Source: Physcomitrium patens (lineage: Eukaryota; Streptophyta; Bryopsida; Funariales; Funariaceae). From it: a stretch of DNA of 64,000 bases. The stretch lies in contig NC_037270.1 of assembly GCF_000002425.4 (NCBI RefSeq), positions 7,324,098 to 7,388,097 on the forward strand, read 5' to 3'. The position numbers were made by a program, and so were the translations under genes. The notes beneath the pieces were generated by a model, which was not told where the DNA came from, searched no databases, and was given only the letters and a program-made list of their open reading frames with translations. Below, in pieces: positions 45,207-56,414 of this stretch; the stretch's first letter is position 1, and every line of letters starts with the position of its first letter.

Positions 45207-45937
45207 GGACCACGCAGCTGGAACCTTGTACAATTCCTAATGAAGGTCCTATCCTCTCCTTAGAATCCTCTCCTTGTTTTATAATAGACTTGTATTTAGG
45301 ACCTAAGAATTACAAAGCCTCTGCTTTATTAGATTCGGGAGCCTCAGCATATTTTTTAGATGAATAATTTGTTAAAAGTCGTAAAATATCTTTTGTACAG
45401 AAACCTAAACCAGTACATGTAGAAGTCATAGATGGTCGTCCCTTGTCTTCTGGAGATGTCACTCATGAAACTCATCCTATAAAAGTAACAATAGACGGTC
45501 ATGATAGCTACATAGCTTTTAACATAATTAAATCCCCGTCCAATCCAGTTATTTTAGGTTTATCCTGGCTAGAAAAATATAACCCTCAAATAGATTGGAA
45601 TTTGCGTAAACTTGACTTTTCTTAGAGCGTTATTAATAATTCTACCAACTAAGTAAAAAATTATAAGTCTAGTATAATAAAACCCGTACTGATAGGTACA
45701 AAAGCATTTATACACGCAGCAAAAGAAGGATCAACTTTTGCTATTTATGCTGCACCTATTTCTGAAAACGGAAAGACTTCAAGTGGCATTCCAAGTCAAT
45801 ATCAGGAATATCAAGACGTTTTTGAGAAAAAAAATGCAGATATTCTTCCTGAGCATCGCCCATATGATTGTTCAATCGACCTCAAGGAAGGAACTCAGCC
45901 ACCATTTGGACCAATTTACAGTTTATCGCAAGATGAG
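45207..45937 (+). pseudogene. Protease region of E2
   Basis: Catalytic motif LLDSGASA (Asp codon 45332). It is followed by FVKSRKISF and VILGLSWLEKYNPQID, the usual ILGxxWL hydrophobic strand. Stops within DE-stop-FV, LDFS-stop-S and TN-stop-VK. It continues in frame to a linker with [15 protein letters not shown] that leads to RT. Confidence 0.85.
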
Positions 45938-47125
45938 ATGGCTGAACTGAAGACATATATTGACGAGAATTTAGCGAAGAATTTCATACGCCATTCAAAA
46001 TCTCCAGCAAGAGCTCCAATTCTATTCGTAAAGAAAAAAGATGGATCTTTACGAATGTGTGTTGATTATCGAGGACTCAACAAGATCACAATCAAGAACA
46101 AGTATTCATTACTTTTGATATCAAGACTCCTTGACCAGCTGAATCAAGCTAAGATCTATACAAAAATAGATCTAAGAGGAGCATATAATCTAGTACGGAT
46201 CAAAGAAGGAGATGAATGGAAGACTAAATTTCGAACCAGGTATGGACATTTCGAATATAATGTCATGCCCTTTGGACTCACGAATGCACCAGATGCTTTT
46301 CAACATCTCATGAATGATGTATTTCGTGAATTCTTAGACAATTTTGTCGTCTGCTATCTAGACGATATCCTGATCTATTCTAAGAACGTCGAAGAACATG
46401 AAATATATGTTTGTCAAGTATTACAAAAACTTAGAGATGTAGGATTGTACGCCAAGATGGAAAAGTGTGTATTTCTTACTACTCAAGTTGACTTTTTAGG
46501 ATACATCATTTCAAATGATGGTCTCATGATGGATTCTAAGAAAGTCCAAACAATCATGGATTGGAAGATTCCAAGGACAGTAAGAGATGTCCAATGTTTC
46601 TTGGGATTTGCCAATTACTATCGGATCTTCATCAAAGATTTCTCACGAGTTGCAGCTCCACTTACACGCTTGACTAATAAAGATAAATTCCAATAGAATC
46701 AAGAAGCGGAAGCAGCATTTGAAGCCTTGAAGTCATCGTTTGTCTCTGCACTAGTCTTATATCGTGTTGACTTTTCCAAGGCATTTTTTATGGAAACAGA
46801 TGCATCAGATTTTGCCTTGGGTGCAGTTTTATCACAAATGGGAACAGATGACAAACTTCATCCGATAGCTTTTCATTCAAGAAAATTCTCAGCAGCCGAG
46901 ATCAATTATGAGATCCACGATAAAGAACTTCTTGCAATCGTGGATTCGTTTCAAGAATGGCGTCATTATCTAGAAGGCGCTTCTAGTCCAGTCACTGTGT
47001 ATACAGATCACAAGAACCTCGAGTATTTCATGTCAGCACGTGTGTTGAATCGTCGTCAAGCTCGTTGGAGTATGTCTTTGTCAAGATTCGAGTTCATTAT
47101 CACTTATCGGCCAGGAAAACAATAA
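45938..47125 (+). pseudogene. Reverse transcriptase-RNase H of E2
   Basis: [58 protein letters not shown], catalytic YLDDILIYS (about 46354-46380), [16 protein letters not shown]. RNase H: ETDASDFALGAVLSQMG, EINYEIHDKELLAIVD, TDHKNLEYF. All catalytic residues look present. In-frame stops at 46694 (CAA or CAG to TAG) and 47123 (TAA) only. Confidence 0.92.
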
Positions 47126-48679
47126 GGTTTGTCCGATGTCCTATCTAGACGTTCTTATTTTGTACCAAAAGAAGGAGATGCAGCTTTTGAGCAACAAAGA
47201 ACGGTCCTCTTGAAATCGGAGCAATTTCATCTCCGAGAAATGAAATCAACATTGACTGTTGATTCAACTTTTCTCAAGCAAATCCAGTCCAGTATGTCCT
47301 TAGACCCTCTTGTTCATGATATCGAGAATAATTCTTCCAAGTCTCATGATCCTTCTAAGTTCGAGTTCAAGAATAATCTATTATATTTTGAAGGACGCCT
47401 ATATGTTCCAGAAAGAGAAGCACGTTTACGTGTTCTTCAAGCACGTCATGACTTTCCAGCAGCAGGGCACTTTAGATATAATAAGACTCTGGAACTCATA
47501 TCAAGAGATTTTTGGTGGCCACAAATGTGGAAGTCAGTCAAAGACTTTGTACAATCATGTGATATTTGTTCAAGATCAAAAACTCCTCGTCATCGACCTT
47601 ACGGACTTCTTCAGCCATTACTTATACTAGAACAACCATGGTCTTCTGTTTCTATGGATTTCATCACAAATCTTCCAAGCTCAAGATCTTATGATTCTAT
47701 ATTTGTGATAGTAGATCGTTTCACCAAGATGGCACACTTTGTGCCATGTACAAAATCTATCACAGGTGCAGAAACAGCTAAGCTTTTCATTGATAATATC
47801 TATCGCTATCATGGATTACCAAAAGATATCATATCGGATAGGGGAACTCAATTTGTGTCAAGATTTTAGAGGACCTTTTTCAAGATTTTAAAAGTGGACA
47901 TAAAGCTATCTTCCGCTTTCCATCCTCAAACTGATGGACAAACAAAGCGCGTAAACCAAGTCTTGGAGCAGTATTTAAGGTGTACTATCAACTACCAACA
48001 AGATAATTGGATAACCCTTCTGCCATTGGCAGAGTTTGCTTATAATAATACAGTACATTCTTCCACGCAACAAACATCTTTCTTTGCCAATTATGGCTAT
48101 CATCCACGACTTGATACTTTTGATTTTTCAAAAGTTGATAATCCTGTAGCAGAAGATATGGCAAATCGGTTGTCAGAGTTACATGCAATAATGAAGACGC
48201 AATTGAAGGAAGCTCAACAACGACAAAAGATAAACGCAAATCTATATCATAAGGAACAACCACAACTCAACGTGGGTGATAAGGTATGGCTACTTCATCG
48301 CAATATCAAGACTACTCGATCTTGTGACAAGTTGGATTATCGTAGGCTTGGCCCCTTTTCTGTTTCTGAACAGATCAACCCAGTTGCATATCGGTTACAT
48401 CTATCGGAGTCAATGAAGATCCATCCTATATTCCACATGTCTCTTCTTGAACCATATAAGACAGTGGATATACAAAGAAGAAGACAAATGCCACTGCCTC
48501 CTATAGAAGTAGATAATAATGAAGAATTTGAGGTGGAAGAGATATTAGACTCAAGGCGGCGCCGAAATAAGCTGGAATATCTTGTTCATTGGCACGGATA
48601 TGATATTAGTGAACGCACATGGGAGCCATCCAAGAATCTAGCAAATGCATCAGCTAAAGTCAAAGTTTTTCATCAATGA
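47126..48679 (+). pseudogene. Integrase with chromodomain of E2
   Basis: HHCC zinc domain (HDFPAAGH, then CDICSRSK). Core: VSMDFITNLP, SDRGTQF, then DGQTKRVNQ. The third position of the DDE triad is Lys instead of Glu (GAG to AAG), so catalysis is lost besides the stop at 47867 (TGG to TAG). Then a GPF-type module (RLGPFSVSEQ) and a chromodomain (48521-48676: VEEILDSRR, LEYLVHWHGYDISERTWEP). Chromodomains guide insertion toward marked chromatin. The last TGA (48677) may itself be a mutated CGA. Confidence 0.92.
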
Positions 48680-48794
48680 CATCCATCAAAACCAAGATGA
48701 AAATCTCTTTTATAAAAGAGACAAGATTGAGGCAAGATAACATTCAATTTTCTATCCTTGTTTGTAACTTCCTTGCATTTGTGACGCTAATTAG

Positions 48795-49217
48795 ATGGAG
48801 AGCCAACAACCAGCAGATTCAACTCAAGAACCTTCGTTTGCTGACTTACCGGATGAGACATTGCGATTGTCACAACCTTCAAGACGACGCAACCGAGATG
48901 AAGACCCTCAAGAACGACATGTTCTTCCTCGAATAGATGGTGAGATACAACGCGTTTGGTATCACGACCTTGGAAGAGATTCTCGATGTTTGGTAATATT
49001 ACTGGAGATAGGAACGACTGCTAATGGTGTTTCAAATGTATTATTTGAAAGAAGTTATGAAGGCCTCAATAATGATCAAAAAAAAGGGTGGTCTTCTTGC
49101 CCTGGAATGGGACACTATCGATGGCTAAGAGGACCCATCAACTACCTTCGAAGAGAACAGAGATCAAAGTATGTAGCAAACACAATTCGCTGCATATTAG
49201 ACTTTCTCAACATATAA
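48795..49217 (+). CDS. Intact 140-codon extra ORF of chromovirus E2
   Basis: ATG 48795 to TAA 49215, in sense, 115 bases after the chromodomain frame and 27 bases before the polypurine tract. The N-terminal half is polar and acidic, then arginine-rich (PSRRRNRDEDPQERH). The C-terminal half is compact: LGRDSRCLVILLEIGTT, GWSSCPGMGHYRWLRGP, REQRSKYVANTIRCILDF. No membrane segment or signal peptide. It has no stop although gag and pol of the same copy have about ten, and it is recognisable in the older copy (41037-41455). I do not recognise the family. A nucleic-acid-binding accessory role is only a guess from its basic patch. Confidence 0.7.
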   Translation: MESQQPADSTQEPSFADLPDETLRLSQPSRRRNRDEDPQERHVLPRIDGEIQRVWYHDLGRDSRCLVILLEIGTTANGVSNVLFERSYEGLNNDQKKGWSSCPGMGHYRWLRGPINYLRREQRSKYVANTIRCILDFLNI

Positions 49218-49244
49218 TCACCGCTCCTCGTGGAACTCGTCCCT

Positions 49245-49258
49245 AGAAGAGGAGGTAA
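49245..49258 (+). other. Polypurine tract of E2
   Basis: AGAAGAGGAGGTAA directly before the 3' LTR. The old copy has AAAAGAAAAGATAA at the same place. Confidence 0.8.
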
Positions 49259-49806
49259 TGTCACGGATATACATATAATTACCTACAAGAGTCGATAAAA
49301 GTATGTAAAAGTAGATAAAAATAGGTTAATTGTGTAATATCTTCTAGAGAAGCTTCCTAGAAGCTTCATAGACGCTGCTTTGACCTTATAGGAGTCCATA
49401 GTTGACTTTTACGTTAAAAACTTGGTCAACAAGTTAGCCATGTGCCACACATGTTGGTAGCTTGAAGGACAAGCTAACTACATAGTCCACTCATAGAAAA
49501 CTTGCCTTGCAAGCAAAGACATGTGGCCTAGAAAGTCAACACATATTGGAGGTCTTATAGAGTATCGCCATGTGGCTTCTAGTTAGATAGTATATATAGA
49601 GGCAAGAGTGAAGCTCTCTTCACTCTTGTCAACTCCTTTCTTGCTTCTAGTCTTGTTTCAAAGGTCTCTAGTTTTCTTGTCTTTTGGCAATAGCCATTCC
49701 AGTTTCTCTTACAATATATATACTTGTTTATATATATTTTGTTACCTCTCTTTGAGTGAAGGCTCACTTGTCTGAATTATTTTTCATCGAGTTCTTGTCC
49801 TTGACA
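49259..49806 (+). repeat. 3' LTR of E2
   Basis: Starts TGTCACGG, ends CCTTGACA, 548 bases, the same length as the 5' LTR, about 3 percent different. Followed by AGAAG (49807-49811). Confidence 0.9.
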
Positions 49807-51931
49807 AGAAGTGGAATTGGAGAGCTCCCAATTGTATAATTGTTAGATTAATTTAAATCTTTATATTAAAAATTTAATTAATTTTAGGCCTTCCAAGTAA
49901 TAGTTACCAACATTAAATTAACATATTAAATAAAATTTATTATGCAAATACAATAAAAATAATTAACTAAGTTATTACTATTAATTGACCATAAGAATAA
50001 AAACTTAAGTTTGAATTAAAAGCTAGGTTAAAAGTTAAGTTAAAAAAAATTAAAGTTAAAAATTAAGATTAAAAAGTTAAGTTAAAAGTTAAATTTAAAG
50101 GTTAAATAAAAAAGTAAGTAAAAAGTTAAAATTAAAGGTTAAGTGAAAAGTTAAAATTAAAAATTAAAGTTAAAAATTAAAAAGTTAAAATTAAAGTTAA
50201 AAGTTAAAGTGAGAATAATAAAGATTAAAGTTAAAGTTAAAATTTATTAGCCAAAAAGTAAAATATGGAGCTTACAAGTCACTGTGAAGACGATATTAAA
50301 AATAAAGTAAGAGAGGTAAAAGCGAAGGTACCTTGACAACACGTAAGGATAGAAGGCAGCAACTCCCTTCTACTCCAAAATTCGCCAAAATTTGTAATCG
50401 GCTTCAATTTGATTGATTCTTAGCTTATTGCAAGGATGACTTAAAGGCGCTTTTGATACAACAATCCTTGTTGCAATCTAATTATCCAATCGTGAGAATA
50501 CCTCCTTTGAAGTTGAGTGATCCAAACTACCGCGGTGACCAACCCTCTTCACTTAGAAATTCACTAAACATTTAGATTGTTTTAAAATTCAACAAAACTT
50601 ATGCCTTTCAGAGCTTGGCTTATAAAGCTTGATGCTCCCAAAATTTCAAATAAATCCAATTAATAGGCACTGAGAAATGCCTTTCCAAACTCGATTGATT
50701 CAAACTGCAAAGGCAGTCGACTCCCTCAAACTCAGAAATTCACCAAAAATTCCTTCTTACTCCAAATCAAGCAAGTATTATCTTGTTGGAAAGCTAACAA
50801 AAAAATCTAAAACTGTTTAGAATCTTATATTTAAAAAAAAAGAAATTGAGTGACTGATTGAAGAAAATCCGAGGCCCTTGAAACCCTTGGGATATATGAA
50901 AGGCCGAGGAGATATCTACCTCAATGAAACATATTTTAAAACTTAATGACCATCCTTCACAATTCAAAATCCATACATATACAATCACAAGGTTCACAAT
51001 GAGAATTAAAATCTAAATAAAATTAAGATTAGGGTTTTGGCCAAATTTTGGCACGGCTCCGCCCTTCATCCAAAAGAGGAGAGAGAGAGGGCTTGGAAAA
51101 CCAAGCCTCTCTTATACAATTGAGTGGAGGCTCGTAGAAGGGTGGCTACATCTCCACCCTTGATTTTTAAGATCCCTAATCTAGATCTACGGCCTTCATT
51201 CATCCAAGAGCCAATCTTGTTACCAAGGCTGATGGCTCTTGTAAGTGGTCAAAAAAACATTTTTTTTATAAATCTAACTTCACTATTATGTTCAAAACAC
51301 CTTTTGAAGCTAAGATCGACTACTCACATGCCTCAATCCATGCTCAATTATAATTTTCATGGAAGTTTTTACTTACAAGGATCTTGGCAATTTTTGTGAA
51401 ATTCTTCAAAATGAGAATTTCATTGCTTCTCTTGTAATTTGAAGGAGAGGTTGCTGATCTTGTTTTCTTCACTCCACAAGGTAAATCCGGTGCCACCATT
51501 GCATTAAAAAGACTCTCATTAAGTAGAAGAACCACCATATCGCTTAAATTTGTCGAATTTGGAGGAAAATCCAAAATTACCATTGCTAACTTTCCTAAAT
51601 CTTTTAAAGAATTATAATTCCAACTCCTAAGTTATATAAATGATCATAGATGCATTCATAGGCTTTTAGCCAACCCTTATAGTAATGACTAATAACCTCT
51701 AAATTATTAAACTAACTAAGTTGCTATTCTAATTTTTTAACTCTTATCACTTTAGTCCTAATTAATCTAATTCAAGGAATTAGACTATGATTTATACCAT
51801 CAAGGATTGTAATCCTAAAAATTCTATAAAACTAAATTCCACTTATATAAATCTTAATCTAACATATTTAATTATCATAAAATAGGAAAATAACAAAAAT
51901 TTAAATTTTAGAGTATAATTGAGAGCTCTTA

Positions 51932-52296
51932 CCAATTTCTCTACGGATTACAATATGAGGTAAAAAAATTAATGTTCAACTTACCTGATCCTCAAACATT
52001 GAGTCAAGCAATCGACTTTGTTGTGAAGTATGACAATCACTTTTTTGAATTCTGATCTGAGAACCATACAAGTGGACCTGAACGTTACTATAATTCCATA
52101 GCAACACCAATATCTCTTCAACACATACATTCGGAAGTAAAGTATATACAAATTGATGTAGTACATTTCAAACCTCTTATTGAGCAAGAAAAGACTCGTC
52201 GTGGTCAGGAAGGATTGTGCTTATATTATGAAGAACCTAAGCATAGTGCTCAACATTACCTAAAGAAGCGATGCAACCATAAAATGAAGAGTACGA
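51932..52296 (+). pseudogene. Gag of E1, C-terminal part
   Basis: Continues E1 gag after F: QFLYGLQYEVKKLMFNLPDP, IDFVVKYDNHFFEF, IEQEKTRRGQEGLCLYY. The zinc knuckle reads CLYYEEPKHSAQHY, with two of three Cys turned to Tyr by G-to-A changes. Cut at 52296 by the LTR of element C. The first five bases CCAAT are the F target duplication. Confidence 0.85.
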
Positions 52297-53976
52297 TGTT
52301 GTGTTGCAACACGACTATATGATAAAAAATTTAAATAGAAAAAATTTATTAATATTTGGACATCTTAGATGTTAGAAATAGTGGCTAATTCTAGTGCCAA
52401 TATTTAGGGGCTAGTTAATATCACCCCATTGCAAGTTGTACCACCAAACATGACAATAGCGTATATTCTACCGGTGTCATCAAACCAAATACCATTTGTA
52501 TCAACGAGATGACCAGGATCATTTTCTAACCCTATATGGAACAAGCTTAGTAAGTATATATCAGTGGAGACACCCAATATGTCTAATGGAGGTACAAGAA
52601 AACCACTTCGTTGTTTCTGTTGTAGACAGATTGGTCATTATGCTGATGAATGTTTCAATCCCAGAGCCACTGACAATTACGTGCCAGTGTGTGGAAATAG
52701 CAAGCAGTTGGTGCATACTTATCAATAATGTAATGTTCCATTCAATTTCAATAATTGGGATCAGAAGATTCAAAGCCAGGGAAAAATTGAGGTCTTCAAG
52801 ATTCTCCAATAAATCAAGATGGAATGAGTCCTAGCCGTTCTTATTAGGAGTCAACAAAAGAAGAAAGGACCAATTTAATATTTAGGTGAGTCTGATGTAA
52901 AGGGCCAATTTGACCCAATTATGGAGACATCCAATCCAAGTCCTAGTATGGGCTTCTTATCCAGTATGAGACCTGACTGAGTTGGGCAACTCAATGAGGT
53001 CTCAAATATGGAGGCTTCGGTTCCATTTCAAGCTATTTCATTGTTTGTGTTGTTTTGGAGAAACATCTTTTCTATGAAAAGATCTTAGAGGCGGGAATTC
53101 TATAGAGGCGGGTCTGCTGTTCTAATTTGGAGTCCAGGGTAGAAGAATAGGGGACCTCACGGAGTTAAAGGAAAGGAGAGGAAAAAGAAGGGGGCATTTG
53201 GAGATCGGAATTTTGAGATCGGAGAGCTTGCTTCAAGCTCCTTCAAAAGGTGTAGAATTGGATTTCATAGGATTTAGAAGAACTTTGCAATTGTTGCTCA
53301 AAGTCAGTGTTTCTATTGATGAATTAGGTTTTTGCAATAAAGTAAAGGCTAGTACTCTTGACTGTTTTGTAAAATTAGAGAGACATCTATGGTTGAAATT
53401 TTAGAGGTATCTATATGGTTGAGTATACTAAGTGTATGCAAAAATTTGTATTATTTTTATGGTATGGATAGAAGATATTTGATCATTAGTATAAAGAGGT
53501 ATCAAAAGTTGGCATATTGGAGTTGTTTAGTTTTTTTGTAATATCTGAGATCTATTAGCTAAAATAAGGTGAATTTTAATACAATAAATTGAGGACTTAA
53601 AGGTGGAGCTACACACAAAGTTTGAATGAGAATTGATGGTCAAATTGAAAATTATAGCTTGTTGAGGCTCACTGTGTAGGATTAAGATTTAAAAAATAAA
53701 TAAATAAATAAATTTTAAAAAATTAAAAAAGAATAAATAAAATAGAAATAAAAATAATAAATAATAAAAGAATCTATACTTATAATATCTAGAAGCTATT
53801 AAAAATAGTATTCTAAGTACTTTATATTGGGATTAAGCTTTTATATTGAAATCCGAAATAGTTTGTGTTTAGATAGTTGAAACCTACTAGACTACTAAGA
53901 TACTTGTAAAAAATCATTTTATCTTCCATAGTCACATGCCCATTGCATTTTCAAGCTAGATAGCACATAATACGAC
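52297..53976 (+). repeat. 5' LTR of C
   Basis: Starts TGTTGTGTTGC, ends ATAATACGAC(A). It aligns with the solo copy at 59656-63310 (minus its D insert) and with 63614-63823. Contains a coding-like frame with two zinc knuckles (52369-52812), a conserved non-coding block (CCAATCCAAGTCCTAG..GGTCTCAAATATGGAGGCTTCG, 52931-53025) and an AATAAA-rich stretch (53695-53770). Confidence 0.8.
52369..52812 (+). pseudogene. LTR-encoded protein with two CCHC zinc knuckles, copy 1
   Basis: From an ATG 72 bases inside the LTR, one frame runs 148 codons with three internal stops. All three LTR copies have the ATG at this place, followed by LETV or LEIV. The middle part has no known fold. Then come CFCCRQIGHYADEC (C-x2-C-x4-H-x4-C) and a second knuckle CGNSKQLVHTYQ-stop-C, whose second Cys is now Ser. 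Such knuckles bind nucleic acid in Gag nucleocapsids. The gag of C lies separately downstream, so this is an extra product or a captured gag end. Function unknown. Confidence 0.65.
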
Positions 53977-54048
53977 ATAAGCGGTGAATTCGACATGAAA
54001 CGCTTGAGATGGGAGGTATTGGGATTCGTTTATTTTTATTTTTATTTT

Positions 54049-55328
54049 ATGGAAAACAAGAATAAAAATTTTGAAGGAGCTTCAAGTAGAGCTTCTTCTA
54101 AAGGACAAGGTATATATATGGATCTATCTATTGCTGGTATATTTCAAGCCTTATCATTATCTATATAGCAACAGCAAAGCAATGATCGTAAAGAAGCTTT
54201 AGCAACCAAAGCATTGCAAGCAGTGGTCAATAAAATTGATCAATTTGATGGAAGGGATATTTCAAGATATTTAAGATGTTATGTTCAAGAAATGGAATTA
54301 AATCGGATTTCTGAGAAGAAGATGGTTGAATTATTTGGACTTGCCATGATATCGGAAATAACAGAGCATATTACATCAATTATGGAGTATTATGGAAATT
54401 CATGGGAGATTTTTTCACATACATTAAAAGATGAATATTTTTTGGAGGACACTAATCGTATTACTAAGAAACTATTTCTAGAATGGATTGAGCGGCCTAA
54501 TAAGAATTTGCAAGCAATAGAGCTACTAAGGGAATTTGAGAGGCAGTATTCTTAATTATCGAAGGTAGAAAAATTGACATTAGAGTCAAACAAGGTTGAA
54601 TTATTTCTTCAAGCTGCTGATAGAGAGTTATTGGAGTTATAGGAAATTAGAGTTTCTTCTTGAAGACAAAGAAGAAGATGAAGGATTGACAACAAAGTAG
54701 AAAAATGTTGAAAATGCGGTGGGTTTGCTTGTAAAAAGAGAAAAGAAGAAGGATAGGAGTAATATTCTAAAAGCAGTACAAGCACCTAAAATTCCAATAC
54801 ATACAACACGACCAACAATGTCTACTGTTCAACCTTCAACAACTTTATCGAAGAAAGAAGAGATGGGTATTGAAGAAATTGTATGTAGAATGCAAGATCT
54901 TTAAATCAAATTGACAAGACTTAAAGAAAATACTTCTATAAAAAATTTGAAGAATGTTTCAAAACAAGGATATGTACAAAGATGTATTTAGTGTGATGAC
55001 ATTTCAACTACTAGGAAGGATTGTAGTGAATTTAATAATATCGTGCAGCATGGAGTTATTTAATGGAAAGATGGAAAGTTTGTGTTAAAGGATACAGAGG
55101 ATCTTCTTTAAACCAATTTTTGTAAAGGAGATATGAGAGCATTGATTAAAGATTATTTAATAGAACATGGAATAGCAATACGAGAAAATACAAGTTATGG
55201 TACTAGAGTAGATGATAACTTTGGTGGAAGTATAGAAACTAGTGAATTTTGGGCTTCTACTATTTTTACAATGTAAAAAGGAAAAATACCTCGGGAAGCA
55301 TTATTAAGGATAATAGCTACAATACGAG
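54049..55328 (+). pseudogene. Gag of C
   Basis: ATG 54049 (MENKNKNFEGASRSSSKGQG). The capsid-like part is open from 54214 to 54555 (VVNKIDQFDGRDISRYLRCYVQ, LFGLAMISEI, FLEWIERPNKNL). A frameshift follows near 54660, then KKKDRSN and a decayed zinc knuckle (RCI-stop-CDD..RKDC, about 54975-55025). Stops at 54553, 54902 and others. It would form the particle. Confidence 0.75.
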
Positions 55329-56414
55329 GTGCAACATGTTAGAAAGATCCTATTGAGTTTTTTTTCAGTTCATGCATATATTGCTAAGAGCCAACATGAA
55401 GCTTTGATGGAAGAAAAGAGACGAGAAAATTTTGATGATACAAGAGAAGGAAATTCTTCTAAGAAGCAAACTCGAGGAGATAAGGCTGATGAGGTAGCTT
55501 CACAAGAATTACCTATAAAGGATACTTCGGCATCGTTGGAAGAAAAAACAAAGGAGACAAAAGAAAAGGATAAATCAATTGCTTATAAGTTACTTGTTGA
55601 TATTGAAGCGGCAACAAATTTAAAAGGGGTGTTGGAAGAACTTATATTAAATGATAAGGTGGAATTCACATTAAAAAAAATTTTGAGAATTGCAAAGAAG
55701 GAGTTTCATGATGTTATCATTGATAGCATAAAGCAAAAGAGTCAATTAATGGATGAAGCTAGAATGAGTCATGCTATTGATGCAGAATTATATAAAGATG
55801 AAGAAGAGGTTGATAATGGTTATAAATAATCAAAAAATGAAAAGAATGGATATAATCAACGAGTATGTTTCAAAGATTTTAGTGATAAGGAAATGGAAGC
55901 TTTAAGCCATTATACTCAAAAATATTGGACAAGGGCAATTATTGAAGTATTGGTGAAAGTAAGAAATATAGAAGAGCCAATTATTGCTTTAGTTGACCAT
56001 GGTTCTAAAATAAATCTTATGTCTAAAGATCTTTATAAGAAGTGGAAATGGCCAATTGATATGGAATATAGATGGACAATACAAGTAGCTAATAACACAC
56101 AAGGTGAATTATATGGAGCTTGTCTAGATATCAAAATTTGGATTGGAGATATTACGACAGAACAACATTTCTTTGTTCAAGATACGTCTTATCTATTGAT
56201 TTTAGGACAATCTTATATTACGGCAACACGGATGGAAATAAAAGTACTTGACGGCGGTTCTGCTTATGCAAGGATACTTAGTAAAGATGGAAGGAAAGTT
56301 GTACAATTTCTAACAGTACCTCCTAATCATGAACGAAATCGAGATAGGTTGAGGGAGAAACCATTGCCAAGGATTGTTGAAGGATTTAAGGACTTTAGAG
56401 AAGTACCACTATAA
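55329..56414 (+). pseudogene. Pre-protease region and aspartic protease of C
   Basis: A 166-codon charged stretch (55329-55829) with YKLLVDIEAATNLKGVLEEL, a segment I have seen upstream of protease in this element type. In the same frame comes the protease (55893-56414): LVDHGSKINLMSKDLYKK, then LLILGQSYITATRMEIK and VQFLTVPPNHERNR. The active site reads D-H-G where D-S-G or D-T-G is usual. The stop at 56412 ends it. Confidence 0.8.

Larger units (their letters stand above)
43443..49806 (+). mobile_element. Complete chromovirus E2 (Ty3/gypsy with chromodomain)
   Basis: 6364 bases, both LTRs 548 bases, TGTCA..TGACA ends, AGAAG duplications at 43438-43442 and 49807-49811. Contents: gag with one CCHC knuckle, pol in another frame (PR, RT, RNase H, INT, chromodomain), an extra ORF of 140 codons, a polypurine tract. 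LTRs differ at about 17 of 548 positions, mostly transitions. The RT and gag look close to the Tcn1-like chromoviruses of fungi and non-flowering plants (from memory). Confidence 0.92.
43386..51931 (-). mobile_element. A-like solo LTR F in E1 gag, split by E2
   Basis: The pieces 43386-43442 and 49812-51931 together make about 2.18 kb. The left edge TGTAAAGCTAAATTTC resembles the minus-strand edge of the A LTR. 51040-51330 aligns with the A LTR reverse complement (GGCACGGCTCCGCCC, AGAGAGAGAG, GGCTACATCTCCACC). TSD CCAAT lies at 43381-43385 and 51932-51936. It has no coding region, so it is a solo LTR in minus orientation. 50030-50240 is a simple AAAAGTTAA-type repeat. No gene is seen in 49812-51931. 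Confidence 0.8.
42014..52296 (+). mobile_element. Chromovirus E1, interrupted twice
   Basis: 5' LTR (42014-42575), leader, gag N-terminal part (42803-43385), then gag C-terminal part at 51932-52296. The gap is filled by solo LTR F with E2 inside. At 52296 E1 is cut by element C, so its pol would lie beyond the window. Same family as E2 and older by LTR and gag divergence. Confidence 0.8.

Noticed and set aside
50030-50240. CRISPR-like or regulatory repeat (AAAAGTTAA series)
   Set aside because: Irregular simple-sequence drift with no spacers and no fixed unit length; it lies in solo LTR F.
52496-52834. 112-codon plus-strand ORF and its antisense partner in the C LTR
   Set aside because: It lies in a different frame from the zinc-knuckle frame that is shared between LTR copies.
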